26,217 nucleotides of DNA from CAYNTC01 sp964432925 (GTDB lineage Bacteria; Planctomycetota; Phycisphaerae; Sedimentisphaerales; Anaerobacaceae): contig CAYSPM010000016.1 of NCBI GenBank assembly GCA_964432925.1, positions 1-26,217 on the forward strand, written 5' to 3'. A program made the position numbers and the translations under genes. The notes under the pieces were generated by a model. That model was not told where the DNA came from, did no database searches, and was given only the letters and a program-made list of their open reading frames with translations. Shown here in pieces: positions 1-8,185 of this stretch; within the stretch, counting starts at the first letter, position 1; each line of letters opens with the position of its first letter.

Positions 1-777
1 TCTCCACTTCAAAAGGCATAGCACCAATCCAGTAGCCCCCCAGGCCACATATCCTGCCCTTCCGCCGGTCAGCGCCTGGCCGAAGGCAACCATGCCAGCT
101 GCCACCAAAATCATTAGCCGGTATTTCTTTCTGCGGACTAGCGGCAGAGCCGCCAAGATTCCCCATGACGCGCCGGCAAGCATGCCAGAAATGTCGCAAG
201 CACTATAGCCTATATACCTACCAAGCCTCGAACGAAGATTAACCATTACTCCAATATCAGCAATAGCAGCCTGAGCCGGCATGAATCTAATAACTTGTAA
301 TGAAACCAGAAAGTACAAGGCAAGCAAGCAAAAAAGAATCATTACCACCCGGTGGCGGGTCCGACACCCGTCAAAGAGCAGAATCCCGGGTAAAACCCAT
401 TTGATAGTATTGATTAATTCCTCACTGAACAAACTCTTTAGGGGGTAGTCCTCGATATAACTGCGGTCGAAGACAGCCCTCAAGAAACCAAACAGGATCA
501 CTGCTAGGTACATCAATAGCAACACTTGAATGTGGCGTGGCATATCCCATGCTAAGCCCTCGCGGTGTCGTGATGTTAACCAGGCCAGGAAAATTATCAG
601 GAACAGTACGTTCCACATGTTGAATCCCTGGATGCCGAACATGGCGTGTGGCATATCCTCGTGCTCGATGATAGCCATCAAAAGGATCAGGCCGCAGAGA
701 CTCTTAAACCAATCCTTCCAGGCGTAGATGGAAAGAACCGTTATAAAAATGTAGAAGGCTGTTAAGCGAATACTCAT
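1..777 (-). CDS. O-antigen ligase-like polytopic membrane protein (C-terminus off window)
   Basis: An open frame of 259 codons starts at an ATG (775-777) and runs off the left edge without a stop, so only the N-terminal part is seen. The translation is very hydrophobic, with several membrane segments separated by short basic or acidic loops. Near the cut end it has the motif GGRAGYVAWG after a membrane segment, which resembles the small-residue/arginine motif of the Wzy_C (O-antigen ligase/polymerase) family. Members join or polymerise lipid-linked polysaccharide at the outer face of the inner membrane. The start lies 10 bases after the stop of the preceding gene, in line with the upstream exopolysaccharide genes, which supports the role. 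No strong ribosome binding site is visible. Family assignment is moderate; another EPS membrane protein (EpsH/Wzy-like) is possible. Confidence 0.6.
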   Translation of the reverse strand, partial: MSIRLTAFYIFITVLSIYAWKDWFKSLCGLILLMAIIEHEDMPHAMFGIQGFNMWNVLFLIIFLAWLTSRHREGLAWDMPRHIQVLLLMYLAVILFGFLRAVFDRSYIEDYPLKSLFSEELINTIKWVLPGILLFDGCRTRHRVVMILFCLLALYFLVSLQVIRFMPAQAAIADIGVMVNLRSRLGRYIGYSACDISGMLAGASWGILAALPLVRRKKYRLMILVAAGMVAFGQALTGGRAGYVAWGATGLVLCLLKWR

Positions 778-787
778 GTATTAAATG

Positions 788-1960
788 TCAATCTTTTAGA
801 AGTCTATTATTATTAAGAACAAAAGTCTGTATTACGGATTTCTTGTTACGGTTGGTGGACCAGGTATAGAGAATCCAGCCCATGTGGTACGGGCGACTTT
901 CGTAGTCGACTGAGCTGGCTGGAAATGCTATATCAACTGCCGGGAGCCGGATGGCTGGATGCAGGCGACTGGCTGTTGCTTGCAAACTACGCACCAGTCT
1001 GAGTGGTTCACGCCGGCCGACTTTGCGCCAGATAATATTCCGCTCTGTGTCAACAAGAGAGTCGGTTATCTCGGCCGGATTGTATAGCCACCGGAGACCT
1101 TTCTCGATCGATTCGGAATAATCCTGACCACAGGCCTCGGCCAAAGCAAACAGGGCCATAGGAGCCATCGAATCCTGATGGACCGAATACACAGGATAGC
1201 GTTCAACAACCCGGCCGTTCCTGATGTCGAAGTGCCACCACCACTGCCCCTCCTTGCCCTGAAGCTGGCACATGCATTCAGCGCAGCGATAAGCTACTTC
1301 GGCTGCTCGGGCGTTCCCTGTTGCAAGATGGTAATAAGACAGCGCTTGTATCGGATACACAAAGTCTGCAAAGCAGCTCACATGAGCACGAAGTGCTGAC
1401 AGGCTTTTCTTTGCGGGTCCATGCGGAAAAAGGCCTGATTCCTGTCTGAAAGAACGTATCAGGGCATCAGCAATTCTTACTGCAAGAGCCATGTCGGTGG
1501 CCTCACTTCCACTAATGACCAAGGCCGTCAAGGACCAGGACAATTCAACAGTCGGATATTCCCCACTTGCCGGATTCATTCGTTTCAGCGTGTCTACAGC
1601 CTTACGGGCAGATGGGTGTTGAAGCATTCTTGCCGCCCAGGCCGTCAGGGCTACTTCGCCCAAATCTTCCGATGCTTCAATGTCCTCAAGCAATCGTCCA
1701 CATACATCTTCCCCCTGGTGGTTGCTGAGCACCTCTGCTACAATATGCTGGTCCTCGCCAGCCAGGCCTATCAAGGCTATCGCAGTATACCGCCGACTCA
1801 CGCCTTCTAAGACTTCACTCTGACCGTTTCTTCGTAATCTAAAGGCGAACAGTTGCTCTTCGGGGCGGTACATTCTTGCCAATGAATGAATGGCAATCGA
1901 GCGCAACTTCCGAACAACTTCAGAAACAGTCGATATATCAGATTGATTTCTTTGATCCAC
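788..1960 (-). CDS. Helical-repeat (alpha/alpha toroid-like) protein of the exopolysaccharide operon
   Basis: A 390-residue protein with a GTG start, 6 bases after the stop of the chain-length/BY-kinase gene, so very probably co-transcribed with it. It has no signal peptide or membrane segment. The sequence reads as repeated amphipathic helix pairs with aromatic-rich patches: WWWHFDI near residue 240, HQDSMAPMALFALAEA near 260, and GWILYTW near the C-terminus. This pattern resembles alpha/alpha-barrel folds such as six-hairpin glycosidases or prenyltransferase-like toroids. I cannot name a family or see a certain catalytic residue. Position inside a polysaccharide operon suggests a role in modifying, trimming or sensing the polymer, but this is inference from context only. 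Confidence 0.6.
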   Translation of the reverse strand: MDQRNQSDISTVSEVVRKLRSIAIHSLARMYRPEEQLFAFRLRRNGQSEVLEGVSRRYTAIALIGLAGEDQHIVAEVLSNHQGEDVCGRLLEDIEASEDLGEVALTAWAARMLQHPSARKAVDTLKRMNPASGEYPTVELSWSLTALVISGSEATDMALAVRIADALIRSFRQESGLFPHGPAKKSLSALRAHVSCFADFVYPIQALSYYHLATGNARAAEVAYRCAECMCQLQGKEGQWWWHFDIRNGRVVERYPVYSVHQDSMAPMALFALAEACGQDYSESIEKGLRWLYNPAEITDSLVDTERNIIWRKVGRREPLRLVRSLQATASRLHPAIRLPAVDIAFPASSVDYESRPYHMGWILYTWSTNRNKKSVIQTFVLNNNRLLKD

Positions 1961-1966
1961 GCCGAT

Positions 1967-4381
1967 TTATGATTTCCTGGTTCCATTATGGTAGTGATAA
2001 TACCCGTATGAGTATCCATAATTCTCAAGACCGCCTGAACCTACAAATACCATGCCTAAAAGGGGGCCTCCAACAGAATCCAGACGAGCAATAGCACTAG
2101 CTACATTCGCACGCTGCGATAAATGTTCTCGCTCCACCATAATCGTACCATCAACCTGGCTCGCAAGTATGGTGGCATCCGCGACCGGCAGAATGGGTGG
2201 GCTGTCCAGCAGCATGATGTCGTAGTCGTACTGCTTAGATAATCGGCCCATACAGGCCTTGAAAGCTCCGTTGGCAATTTCCTCAAACACCACACTGTCA
2301 TCGCCTCGCTTTCCAGCAGGCATGATACTCAGGCCGGATGTTTCCGTCGGGTAAATGTGCCGCTTGTCTATAGACCTGCCACTCATAGAATTCATAAAAC
2401 CGGGCTTGTCCAGGAGGTCGAACCACTTCGATAGAGTCATCTTCTGAACGTCTGCATCTATCATAAGAACCTTCTTACCGGCCTGAGCCATACTCCTGCC
2501 CAAAACCAATGTGAAGCTTGACTTACCTGTCCCTGCCATAGCGCTGGTTATCAGTATAGTACTACTGCCCTGACCATCCAGTCGCGACAATAATGCCGTA
2601 CGCAAAACACGGACGGATTCGACCAAAATAAACTGATTTTGTTCCATCTCGTCCAACAGCAATCTTCCAGGTGGTTTTCTGGTACGAATCAAAGGTATTT
2701 GCCCAAGGAACGGAACTTGCATTGGCTGGGGTATGTCTTTGGGAGCATAAATAGTTTGGCTTCGGCTGGCCCTTAGGAATGCCGCACCACCGCCCATACC
2801 TAAGCTCACAACTAACGCCATAGCGGTAAACACAATTCGACGGTCGTTGTAAGGCTGGGAGGGTACGAAGGCCCGTGTTAACACCTCGATTGAACCAGGG
2901 ACGTTGCGCTCCATATTCTTCTGGTCCAGACGCTGCTGAACAGCGCCGAACAACTCACGCTTGTGCTGCAGTGCGTTATTCTCCTTATCGAGTAATTGGG
3001 CGCTTCCAAAAAGCCCATCAAACTCTGCCTGCTGTTTCTCGAACTCTGCAAGCAAAAGCTGCTCCTCTTGTTTTGCCTGGGCCAGTTGATGCTCTGGGGA
3101 CGTCAACCCTACTTCTACTTTGTAACCGGGGCCATTAGCACCGGTGATTGTTATTGGCACTCCAGCCGCATTTTTCGGTCGGTCGCGCCACTGCTCGTCC
3201 AGTTGCGCTCCTCGCAATAGAAGTAATTCCTGCGCGAACTCCAAGTCCTTTTCCGCCCGAACTGTATCCGGATGGTTGGAGCCACGCAAGCTGTTGGCAA
3301 TCTGGTGTCGAATAGTCCTCACGTCGACATCCCGTTTCCGCCATTCCGCATCCTCATAGTATTTTAACTGCTTCTCTAAGTTGCCAGGCGAAGTTGCCAA
3401 CACATCATTACCGTCGTCGGTAATGGTCTGCTTTACCTCCCATTCCAATACTGCGATACTCTGTCGCAGTTCGCTGAGACGGGCTTGTGTCTCATCTATA
3501 CGAATCCTCTGGCTAGAGATAAGTTCCTGCGGAAGTTGCGTGCCGAGCGATCTGTGAAGCTCGGCAGCGATCTTCTCCCGCCCCAGGATTTCATTTTCCA
3601 AAGATTTGTACTGGTCTACAAGCTGGCGGTAGAGCGTGTCCTTAGTCGCATCAGACTTTTCCCTGATGTATCTTATGTACTGGTCTAAAACAGCATCTAC
3701 TATAAGCTTGGCATCTTCAGCGCTGGGGTCCCAAAAGCTGACGTCGATTATCTCGGTTCGGCGTCGAGGCTGGACCGAGAGATTATCTCTGAGTCTTTCT
3801 AAAGGAGAAGCAGCGCCTCCTCGCAGCCGCTGTAAGTGCGACCTAACAGGATTCTTGTACCACTGTGTTTGCTGGATGTCTTGCCGATCCAATACACGTT
3901 GCAAAACTGTCAGACTTCTTATGAGGGAGACCTGAGTGTTTAGGAACGAATCATAGAAGGGAATCGGGCCACTATCCTCTGTCCGGAAGACCAGACGAGG
4001 GATAATAGGCCGAACCTGCACTTCGGCTCTTGCTTGGTATTTTGGAACAACTTGGGTCCAGATCGCGGCAATCATGGGAACGGCCAAGAGAACGAAAACT
4101 GCCAGACCCATCCACTTGAAACGAAGCAATGATTCTATAATATCCTTCGTTAGCGGGACAGCTTGAGTGGGCCCCATTGTCCCCATGAACCGATCAGGTA
4201 ATAATGTCGCATTGGCTACAGGTGTCGACCTTTTGACACTAAGTACACTTTCTGGAGATTGCTTCCTTTCACGGGGTTTGCCGGACTCGTCGCTTCCTTG
4301 GATGATCGGATCCGGATCGGGCTGGGAACTTTCTCCTGCCGAGTTTGCATTGCCTCTGGTTTTATCTTCCAAATTATCCAT
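1967..4381 (-). CDS. Chain-length determinant fused to BY-kinase (Wzz/Wzc-type tyrosine autokinase)
   Basis: An 804-residue inner-membrane protein that controls polysaccharide chain length and export. After a charged N-terminal tail (1-80), the first membrane helix is near 92-112. A long periplasmic part with coiled-coil segments (about 250-320 and 430-490) follows, and the second helix is near 515-535. The cytoplasmic BY-kinase has Walker A AMAGTGKS (614-621), Walker A' VLMIDAD (638-644) and Walker B DIMLLDSPP (721-729). The C-terminal tail carries six tyrosines in ten residues (788, 790, 792, 794, 795, 797), the cluster that such kinases autophosphorylate. Fusion of both domains in one chain is the proteobacterial Wzc-like arrangement. 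It sits 150 bases after the WecG-family gene and 6 bases before the next gene. Confidence in family is high; the exact polymer is unknown. Confidence 0.93.
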   Translation of the reverse strand: MDNLEDKTRGNANSAGESSQPDPDPIIQGSDESGKPRERKQSPESVLSVKRSTPVANATLLPDRFMGTMGPTQAVPLTKDIIESLLRFKWMGLAVFVLLAVPMIAAIWTQVVPKYQARAEVQVRPIIPRLVFRTEDSGPIPFYDSFLNTQVSLIRSLTVLQRVLDRQDIQQTQWYKNPVRSHLQRLRGGAASPLERLRDNLSVQPRRRTEIIDVSFWDPSAEDAKLIVDAVLDQYIRYIREKSDATKDTLYRQLVDQYKSLENEILGREKIAAELHRSLGTQLPQELISSQRIRIDETQARLSELRQSIAVLEWEVKQTITDDGNDVLATSPGNLEKQLKYYEDAEWRKRDVDVRTIRHQIANSLRGSNHPDTVRAEKDLEFAQELLLLRGAQLDEQWRDRPKNAAGVPITITGANGPGYKVEVGLTSPEHQLAQAKQEEQLLLAEFEKQQAEFDGLFGSAQLLDKENNALQHKRELFGAVQQRLDQKNMERNVPGSIEVLTRAFVPSQPYNDRRIVFTAMALVVSLGMGGGAAFLRASRSQTIYAPKDIPQPMQVPFLGQIPLIRTRKPPGRLLLDEMEQNQFILVESVRVLRTALLSRLDGQGSSTILITSAMAGTGKSSFTLVLGRSMAQAGKKVLMIDADVQKMTLSKWFDLLDKPGFMNSMSGRSIDKRHIYPTETSGLSIMPAGKRGDDSVVFEEIANGAFKACMGRLSKQYDYDIMLLDSPPILPVADATILASQVDGTIMVEREHLSQRANVASAIARLDSVGGPLLGMVFVGSGGLENYGYSYGYYHYHNGTRKS

Positions 4382-4531
4382 ATTACCTACCCTTCAATCA
4401 GCTGATCTGTCTCCTTTATGGCATCCATATCGATCGTATGTCTTGCAAAACACTTTTATGCAACTCACGCTGTTTGGCTATCTCTGGAGTGCCTTTATCA
4501 CGACGCGGCTCAGAAACACTTTTTGCTTCAC

Positions 4532-5332
4532 TCACTCCTCGCGATCACCAGCCAGCATGTTGAAACCAAATAGCTTTTCTTTGATGACTCGGAGAAAATA
4601 AGAAAATAGGACTTTTTGGACCGATAATCTTTTACGCGGTTCCATCATCAGACGGAACAAAAACTCGGTGCCGGTCATGCGGAAAACCTTCGGAGCTCTA
4701 CTGAGACGACCCGATGCAATATCGAAACTGCCCCCTACACCCATGCAAAACTTTGCATTGATCTCTTGCCGATGACGCTGAATCCAGTGTTCCTGCTTCG
4801 GGGATCCCATGGCAACGAATAGCAGATCCGCCCTGCTGGAGTTTATTTGCTTGATAACCGCCCGCGAATCCTCGAAATATCCATCATGCCAACCGACAAT
4901 CCTCAGGTCGGGATACATTTTCTGCAGTTCTGAACGTGCGAAACCGTTGGACTGTGCGGAGGCCCCCAGCAAGTAAACACTCCACCCTTTCTGGGACGCC
5001 CGATAGAGAAGTCTGAAAAAAAGATCGCATCCGGTACACCGCTTGATACTCCGTCCATGAAGAATTTTCGAAGCGATCGAGACTCCCACGCCGTCGCAAA
5101 TACCAACGTCTGTTCGCTGTAGAAGGTTCAAGAACTCGGGTTCGTACCAGGCGCGATAAATCTTAGCGGGATTAATCGCCACCCAGAATGACTTCTCGTT
5201 CGACTCAATTATCTTTTCAATGCATTCCAGGGCCTGATCATATGATTCAAATGGTACTACCGGGATTCCCATTATGTTCAGCGGTTTGGGAGTCTGCGCA
5301 GGTTTGGTCAAAGTCTGTGTATTATTTGTCAT
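4532..5332 (-). CDS. WecG/TagA/CpsF family glycosyltransferase
   Basis: A 266-residue GT26-family enzyme. It adds the second sugar, often N-acetylmannosamine or its uronic acid, to an undecaprenyl-diphosphate-linked primer at the cytoplasmic membrane face. Family motifs in order are INPAKI (53-58), the acidic CDGVGV (79-84), RCTGCDL (98-104), MGSPKQEHW (175-183) and GVGGSFDIASGRLSRAP (198-214), then GTEFLFRL...EPRKR near 221-235. Length is normal for the family apart from a short, probably disordered N-terminal extension before LNIMGIPVV. The ATG has an AGGA about 8 bases upstream. The gene lies 40 bases after the WecA-type gene, so the first two steps of repeat-unit assembly are adjacent. 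Sugar specificity cannot be read from the sequence. Confidence 0.93.
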   Translation of the reverse strand: MTNNTQTLTKPAQTPKPLNIMGIPVVPFESYDQALECIEKIIESNEKSFWVAINPAKIYRAWYEPEFLNLLQRTDVGICDGVGVSIASKILHGRSIKRCTGCDLFFRLLYRASQKGWSVYLLGASAQSNGFARSELQKMYPDLRIVGWHDGYFEDSRAVIKQINSSRADLLFVAMGSPKQEHWIQRHRQEINAKFCMGVGGSFDIASGRLSRAPKVFRMTGTEFLFRLMMEPRKRLSVQKVLFSYFLRVIKEKLFGFNMLAGDREE

Positions 5333-5372
5333 AATGAGAATCCTACTTTTTCTCTAATTGTGAATTGGTGTG

Positions 5373-6857
5373 TCATGTTGACACATCGAGTTGGTTCAAT
5401 GCTCCAATTTCTTGCTCCAGCTCCGGTGGTGGGAACTCATCCATCAGCCGGGCTAACAGCATAGCCTGCCGGCCGCTGAGTTCCAGATAGCCATCAATCC
5501 AAACACGTGCCCTTATCTCCCACTCTTCTTGTTCATTTCCGCGAAGCGGAAAGGTAAGCTTCATTGTTTTTTCTGTTGTGAACATTACCCCAGGCGCATT
5601 CCACCCACAGGTAAGTTCGTAATGATCGTTGCGCCGATTCCACAACCCAATGTTCTGGAAATGCATTTGTTCGGCCATGATGCAGACCGTCTTCCACCAT
5701 GCGTGGAATGATCTGGATTCACGCATCCTCAATTGAACATTTTCAAAATAACGTCTCTCGGTCCTTGCTTTACAAATAATGGCCCAGTTGCGTTTTAAGG
5801 CCATCAATACTTCTTGAAAACGTTTGCCATGCAGATATATGAACATTGAGAACAACAGAAGCATCCCCATCAATAGCAGCCCTATCGACCAACCATCTTT
5901 CGCTGTTAGCATAAACACCCCGATACTGGCGCTAATGGCTGTCACCGCGTAAATAATTATAACCACGGTACGCTGATGCAGACCAAGATCTAACAGACGA
6001 TGATGCAAGTGGTTCCGATCAGCAGCGAATATTGAACGACGCTCAATAATACACCGACGAGCGATGGCAACGCCTGTATCTAGAATCGGCAAACCTAGAA
6101 CAAGAAATGGAAGTGCCAGCCCCACGAGCGTGGTTTTCTTCGTCTGGCACACAAGGCTGCCGGCCCCGATCATAAAGCCGAGAAACAAGGAACCACCGTC
6201 GCCCATGAAGATCTTGGCGGGATAAAAGTTAAAGAAAAGAAAGCCTGTCAAACTGCCTAGTAGAGCCAGCATCAGCACTACCATAGCTGCCTGGTTGGTC
6301 CAAAGAGCCAGCAGTACAATTGTACTGCACACAATGACCGCTATCCCAGCAGCAAGACCGTCCAGCCCGTCGATGACGTTTATACACGCCGCAATCACAA
6401 CTATCCAAAACACGGCAAGCGGCCAAGCCGCTACACCAGTCTGGATTTCAAACCATGTCCCAACAGAAATGGAACGCAATGTTGTTCCTGAAGCACAGAT
6501 CGCCAACGAAGCCGCAATAAGACATAAAAGTTTGGTACGGCCTTGGAGAGAACGCAGATCATCAACAAGACCCACTGCAAACATGAAACCGGCAGCAGCC
6601 AGCAGTGTGATGAATTGCGTCCGTGACTCACGGAACGATTCACCAATAGAGTTTTCCAGGAAAAATACGGGCAGAATCAAGGCGAGTGTTGGTATGACAA
6701 AAACGATTCCACCGATACGTGGGATGGGGATTTTATGGATTTTACGCAGGCCGGGAGTATCGACCAAACGATATCGCTTAGCCAGTCGCGAAACAATTGG
6801 CGCGATAAACATCGACATCAGCACCGCCCCAAAGTAGATTGTTAAATAGGTTTTCAC
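5373..6857 (-). CDS. WecA/TagO-type undecaprenyl-phosphate sugar-1-phosphate transferase with C-terminal extension
   Basis: A 494-residue polytopic membrane enzyme of the MraY/WecA/TagO family that starts polysaccharide synthesis by moving a HexNAc-1-phosphate from UDP-sugar to undecaprenyl phosphate. Signatures: RKIHKIPIPRIGG (38-50), the VDD pair (98-100), NVIDGLDGLAAG (160-171), KIFMGDGGS (215-223) and the cytoplasmic histidine motif NHLHHRLL (282-289). About ten membrane helices end near residue 342. Residues 345-494 form an extra soluble region of about 150 residues, with an aromatic and acidic composition and no motif I recognise; typical WecA proteins stop near 360. The start codon is GTG with no clear ribosome binding site. 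This is the first gene of the minus-strand exopolysaccharide operon, downstream of a structured leader. Confidence 0.92.
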   Translation of the reverse strand: MKTYLTIYFGAVLMSMFIAPIVSRLAKRYRLVDTPGLRKIHKIPIPRIGGIVFVIPTLALILPVFFLENSIGESFRESRTQFITLLAAAGFMFAVGLVDDLRSLQGRTKLLCLIAASLAICASGTTLRSISVGTWFEIQTGVAAWPLAVFWIVVIAACINVIDGLDGLAAGIAVIVCSTIVLLALWTNQAAMVVLMLALLGSLTGFLFFNFYPAKIFMGDGGSLFLGFMIGAGSLVCQTKKTTLVGLALPFLVLGLPILDTGVAIARRCIIERRSIFAADRNHLHHRLLDLGLHQRTVVIIIYAVTAISASIGVFMLTAKDGWSIGLLLMGMLLLFSMFIYLHGKRFQEVLMALKRNWAIICKARTERRYFENVQLRMRESRSFHAWWKTVCIMAEQMHFQNIGLWNRRNDHYELTCGWNAPGVMFTTEKTMKLTFPLRGNEQEEWEIRARVWIDGYLELSGRQAMLLARLMDEFPPPELEQEIGALNQLDVST

Positions 6858-6954
6858 CGTTAATAGAACCGTTTTCTTTTTCTTTTCCTAATCGTCGCAA
6901 AAACCCCAGTTTAACATTGTTCTTTGGTAGCAAAATTTGATAAAATAAGTAAAG

Positions 6955-7063
6955 CCCCGGCCGCCGAATAATAAAGCTCGACGACAACGTTTGAGCAGTT
7001 GTAATGGGCTTTTTCAGCACGCCTTCGCCAGGAGTTGAAAAAGCTTATAAGTAGCGACCGGGG
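6955..7063 (-). ncRNA. Structured three-way-junction RNA in the exopolysaccharide operon leader
   Basis: A closing stem of ten pairs joins 6955-6964 with 7054-7063. Inside it are a nine-pair stem joining 7008-7016 with 7036-7044 (GCTTTTTCA with TGAAAAAGC), extendable by two further pairs, and a five-pair stem joining 6984-6988 with 6998-7002. The single odd position of the closing stem is a G-U pair if the minus strand is transcribed but an A-C mismatch on the plus strand, so the minus strand is the likely RNA. It then lies about 100 bases before the GTG of the WecA-type gene, as a leader element would. It does not match riboswitch consensus motifs I remember, such as the c-di-GMP-I class. 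Structure is seen; function is inference. Confidence 0.45.
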
Positions 7064-7656
7064 TCTTTATTTATTTCCGTCAGCAGCTATTGGAGCTGCA
7101 GGGTCACCAATCTTCTTATTCCATTCCGTAGAGTAACCGGAAATTAGGTAAACACTTTTTACAAGGTTTTGAATCTATGTGCTCAAATCTTTAGACATCA
7201 CTGGTATCCTTTTCAATTGCGATAACGATAGCGCTTGGACAGACTCCGTCCCTGTGAGTTGCAATAGAAAATCTTGTGTAATTATCAACATAGCAAAAAT
7301 TTAGCCAGACATTTGGTCACACGTTTTAGCAACAAACTGTCTTAGCTATTGTGGGATCCTTTGTGAACAAGCTATTGTCCTATTACAATTCCTTCGCCAT
7401 AAATCTGTATGTAAGCATATTTAAATCGAGCAGTGCTCTTGTTTAAACGAAAAGCATTCATTCTCTCTGGGTGAGAAATATTAATGAAGAAGGATTCATT
7501 TCATCACCACATTTCCTCAATCTTACTTCAAAGCATTAATATATACCATAATTTCTTTAAAATTACTATTGTGGTAACTACTTATTTTTTACAAATTTTA
7601 CTCCCTTTCTGGCCGAAGAATATAGTATCCAAAAAAATCTGAAATTTGTGACTGGA
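7064..7656. other. AT-rich stretch without a recognisable gene
   Basis: About 590 bases of AT-rich DNA with stops in all frames and no protein similarity I recognise. Its only clear local structure is a six-pair hairpin (7083-7088 with 7094-7099, GCAGCT/AGCTGC) just upstream of the three-way-junction element on the minus strand. The promoter of the exopolysaccharide operon should lie here, but I could not find a convincing -35/-10 pair. Confidence 0.5.
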
Positions 7657-7764
7657 GTGAAGCTCCCCGACCAAAGGTCGAGGCTTCCTCAAAGGAAGAT
7701 TATCTTTTATGGCATTCATCTCCGACTAAAAGTCGGAGCATTCTGCCAGTTTTTTCGTAAACTG
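7657..7764 (-). mobile_element. IS200/IS605-like right-end relic (omega-RNA-like hairpins)
   Basis: Three consecutive hairpins: 7747-7752 with 7759-7764 (CAGTTT/AAACTG); 7720-7727 with 7731-7738 (CTCCGACT/AGTCGGAG), with an outer GGCA/TGCC pairing at 7711-7714 and 7743-7746; and 7659-7687, which on the minus strand reads GAAGCCTCGACC-TTT-GGTCGGGG and ends AGCTTCAC. A final GC-rich hairpin of this kind ending in TTCAC is, from memory, typical of the right end of IS605/IS1341 elements, where it forms the 3' end of the TnpB guide RNA. One stem position is a G-U pair only on the minus strand, supporting that direction. No tnpB or tnpA reading frame remains nearby, so this is a relic or a non-autonomous end. 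Confidence 0.4.
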
Positions 7765-8053
7765 AAAAGAACACTATCTAAGGGCGGTCTTCCGTATTTT
7801 CTCTAGCTTGTCCATTTTCTGCTTTGCCAAGAGTTCAAACAGCCCTATCGCGATCGCCCATTCGGCGAGATTGTTCATTGGTATAATTACGTAACTTTTG
7901 AAAAAGCCACGGTTTGGAGGTGGAGGGGGGAATATATTGGCTATTGAAAGAGTGCGACACTTTATGAGGTATGTAATGCTGACGCCTAATGGAGGAAGCC
8001 CATATGGCGACCGGAGTTACGCGTCGAGCGAACATCTGAAAGGAGTCTCACAG

Positions 8054-8185
8054 ATGGCCAAAGCATCAAAATTTACAAATGAACAAGTCCAATGCAATTG
8101 CTTAAATAAGGAAGGCCACATATGATAGCCAAGGATATTTATTGCGATGCAGGAACCGGTCAGTTATAGGTGGTGGTTACGTTTT
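8054..8185 (+). pseudogene. Decayed IS3-family transposase OrfA N-terminus
   Basis: An ATG (8054) with a good ribosome binding site (AAAGGAGT) opens a frame beginning MAKASKFTNEQV, like the helix-turn-helix N-terminus of IS3-type OrfA proteins, which commonly begin with basic residues followed by FTEEQI. The frame stops at 8123-8125. A shifted frame starting at 8122 then reads AKDIYCDAG, and the original frame resumes at 8165 with YRWWLRF. Together these mirror the OrfA order KD-[LI]-C-DAG-...-Y-[RK]-W. Two compensating frameshifts make it a pseudogene. No OrfB or terminal inverted repeats were identified. The match is short and made from memory of the family. Confidence 0.4.

Noticed and set aside
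7774..7878. 34-codon minus-strand frame (starts MNNLAEWAIAIGLFELL) next to the IS605-like end
   Set aside because: Protein-like composition, but no ribosome binding site, no family match and very short; not reported as a gene.
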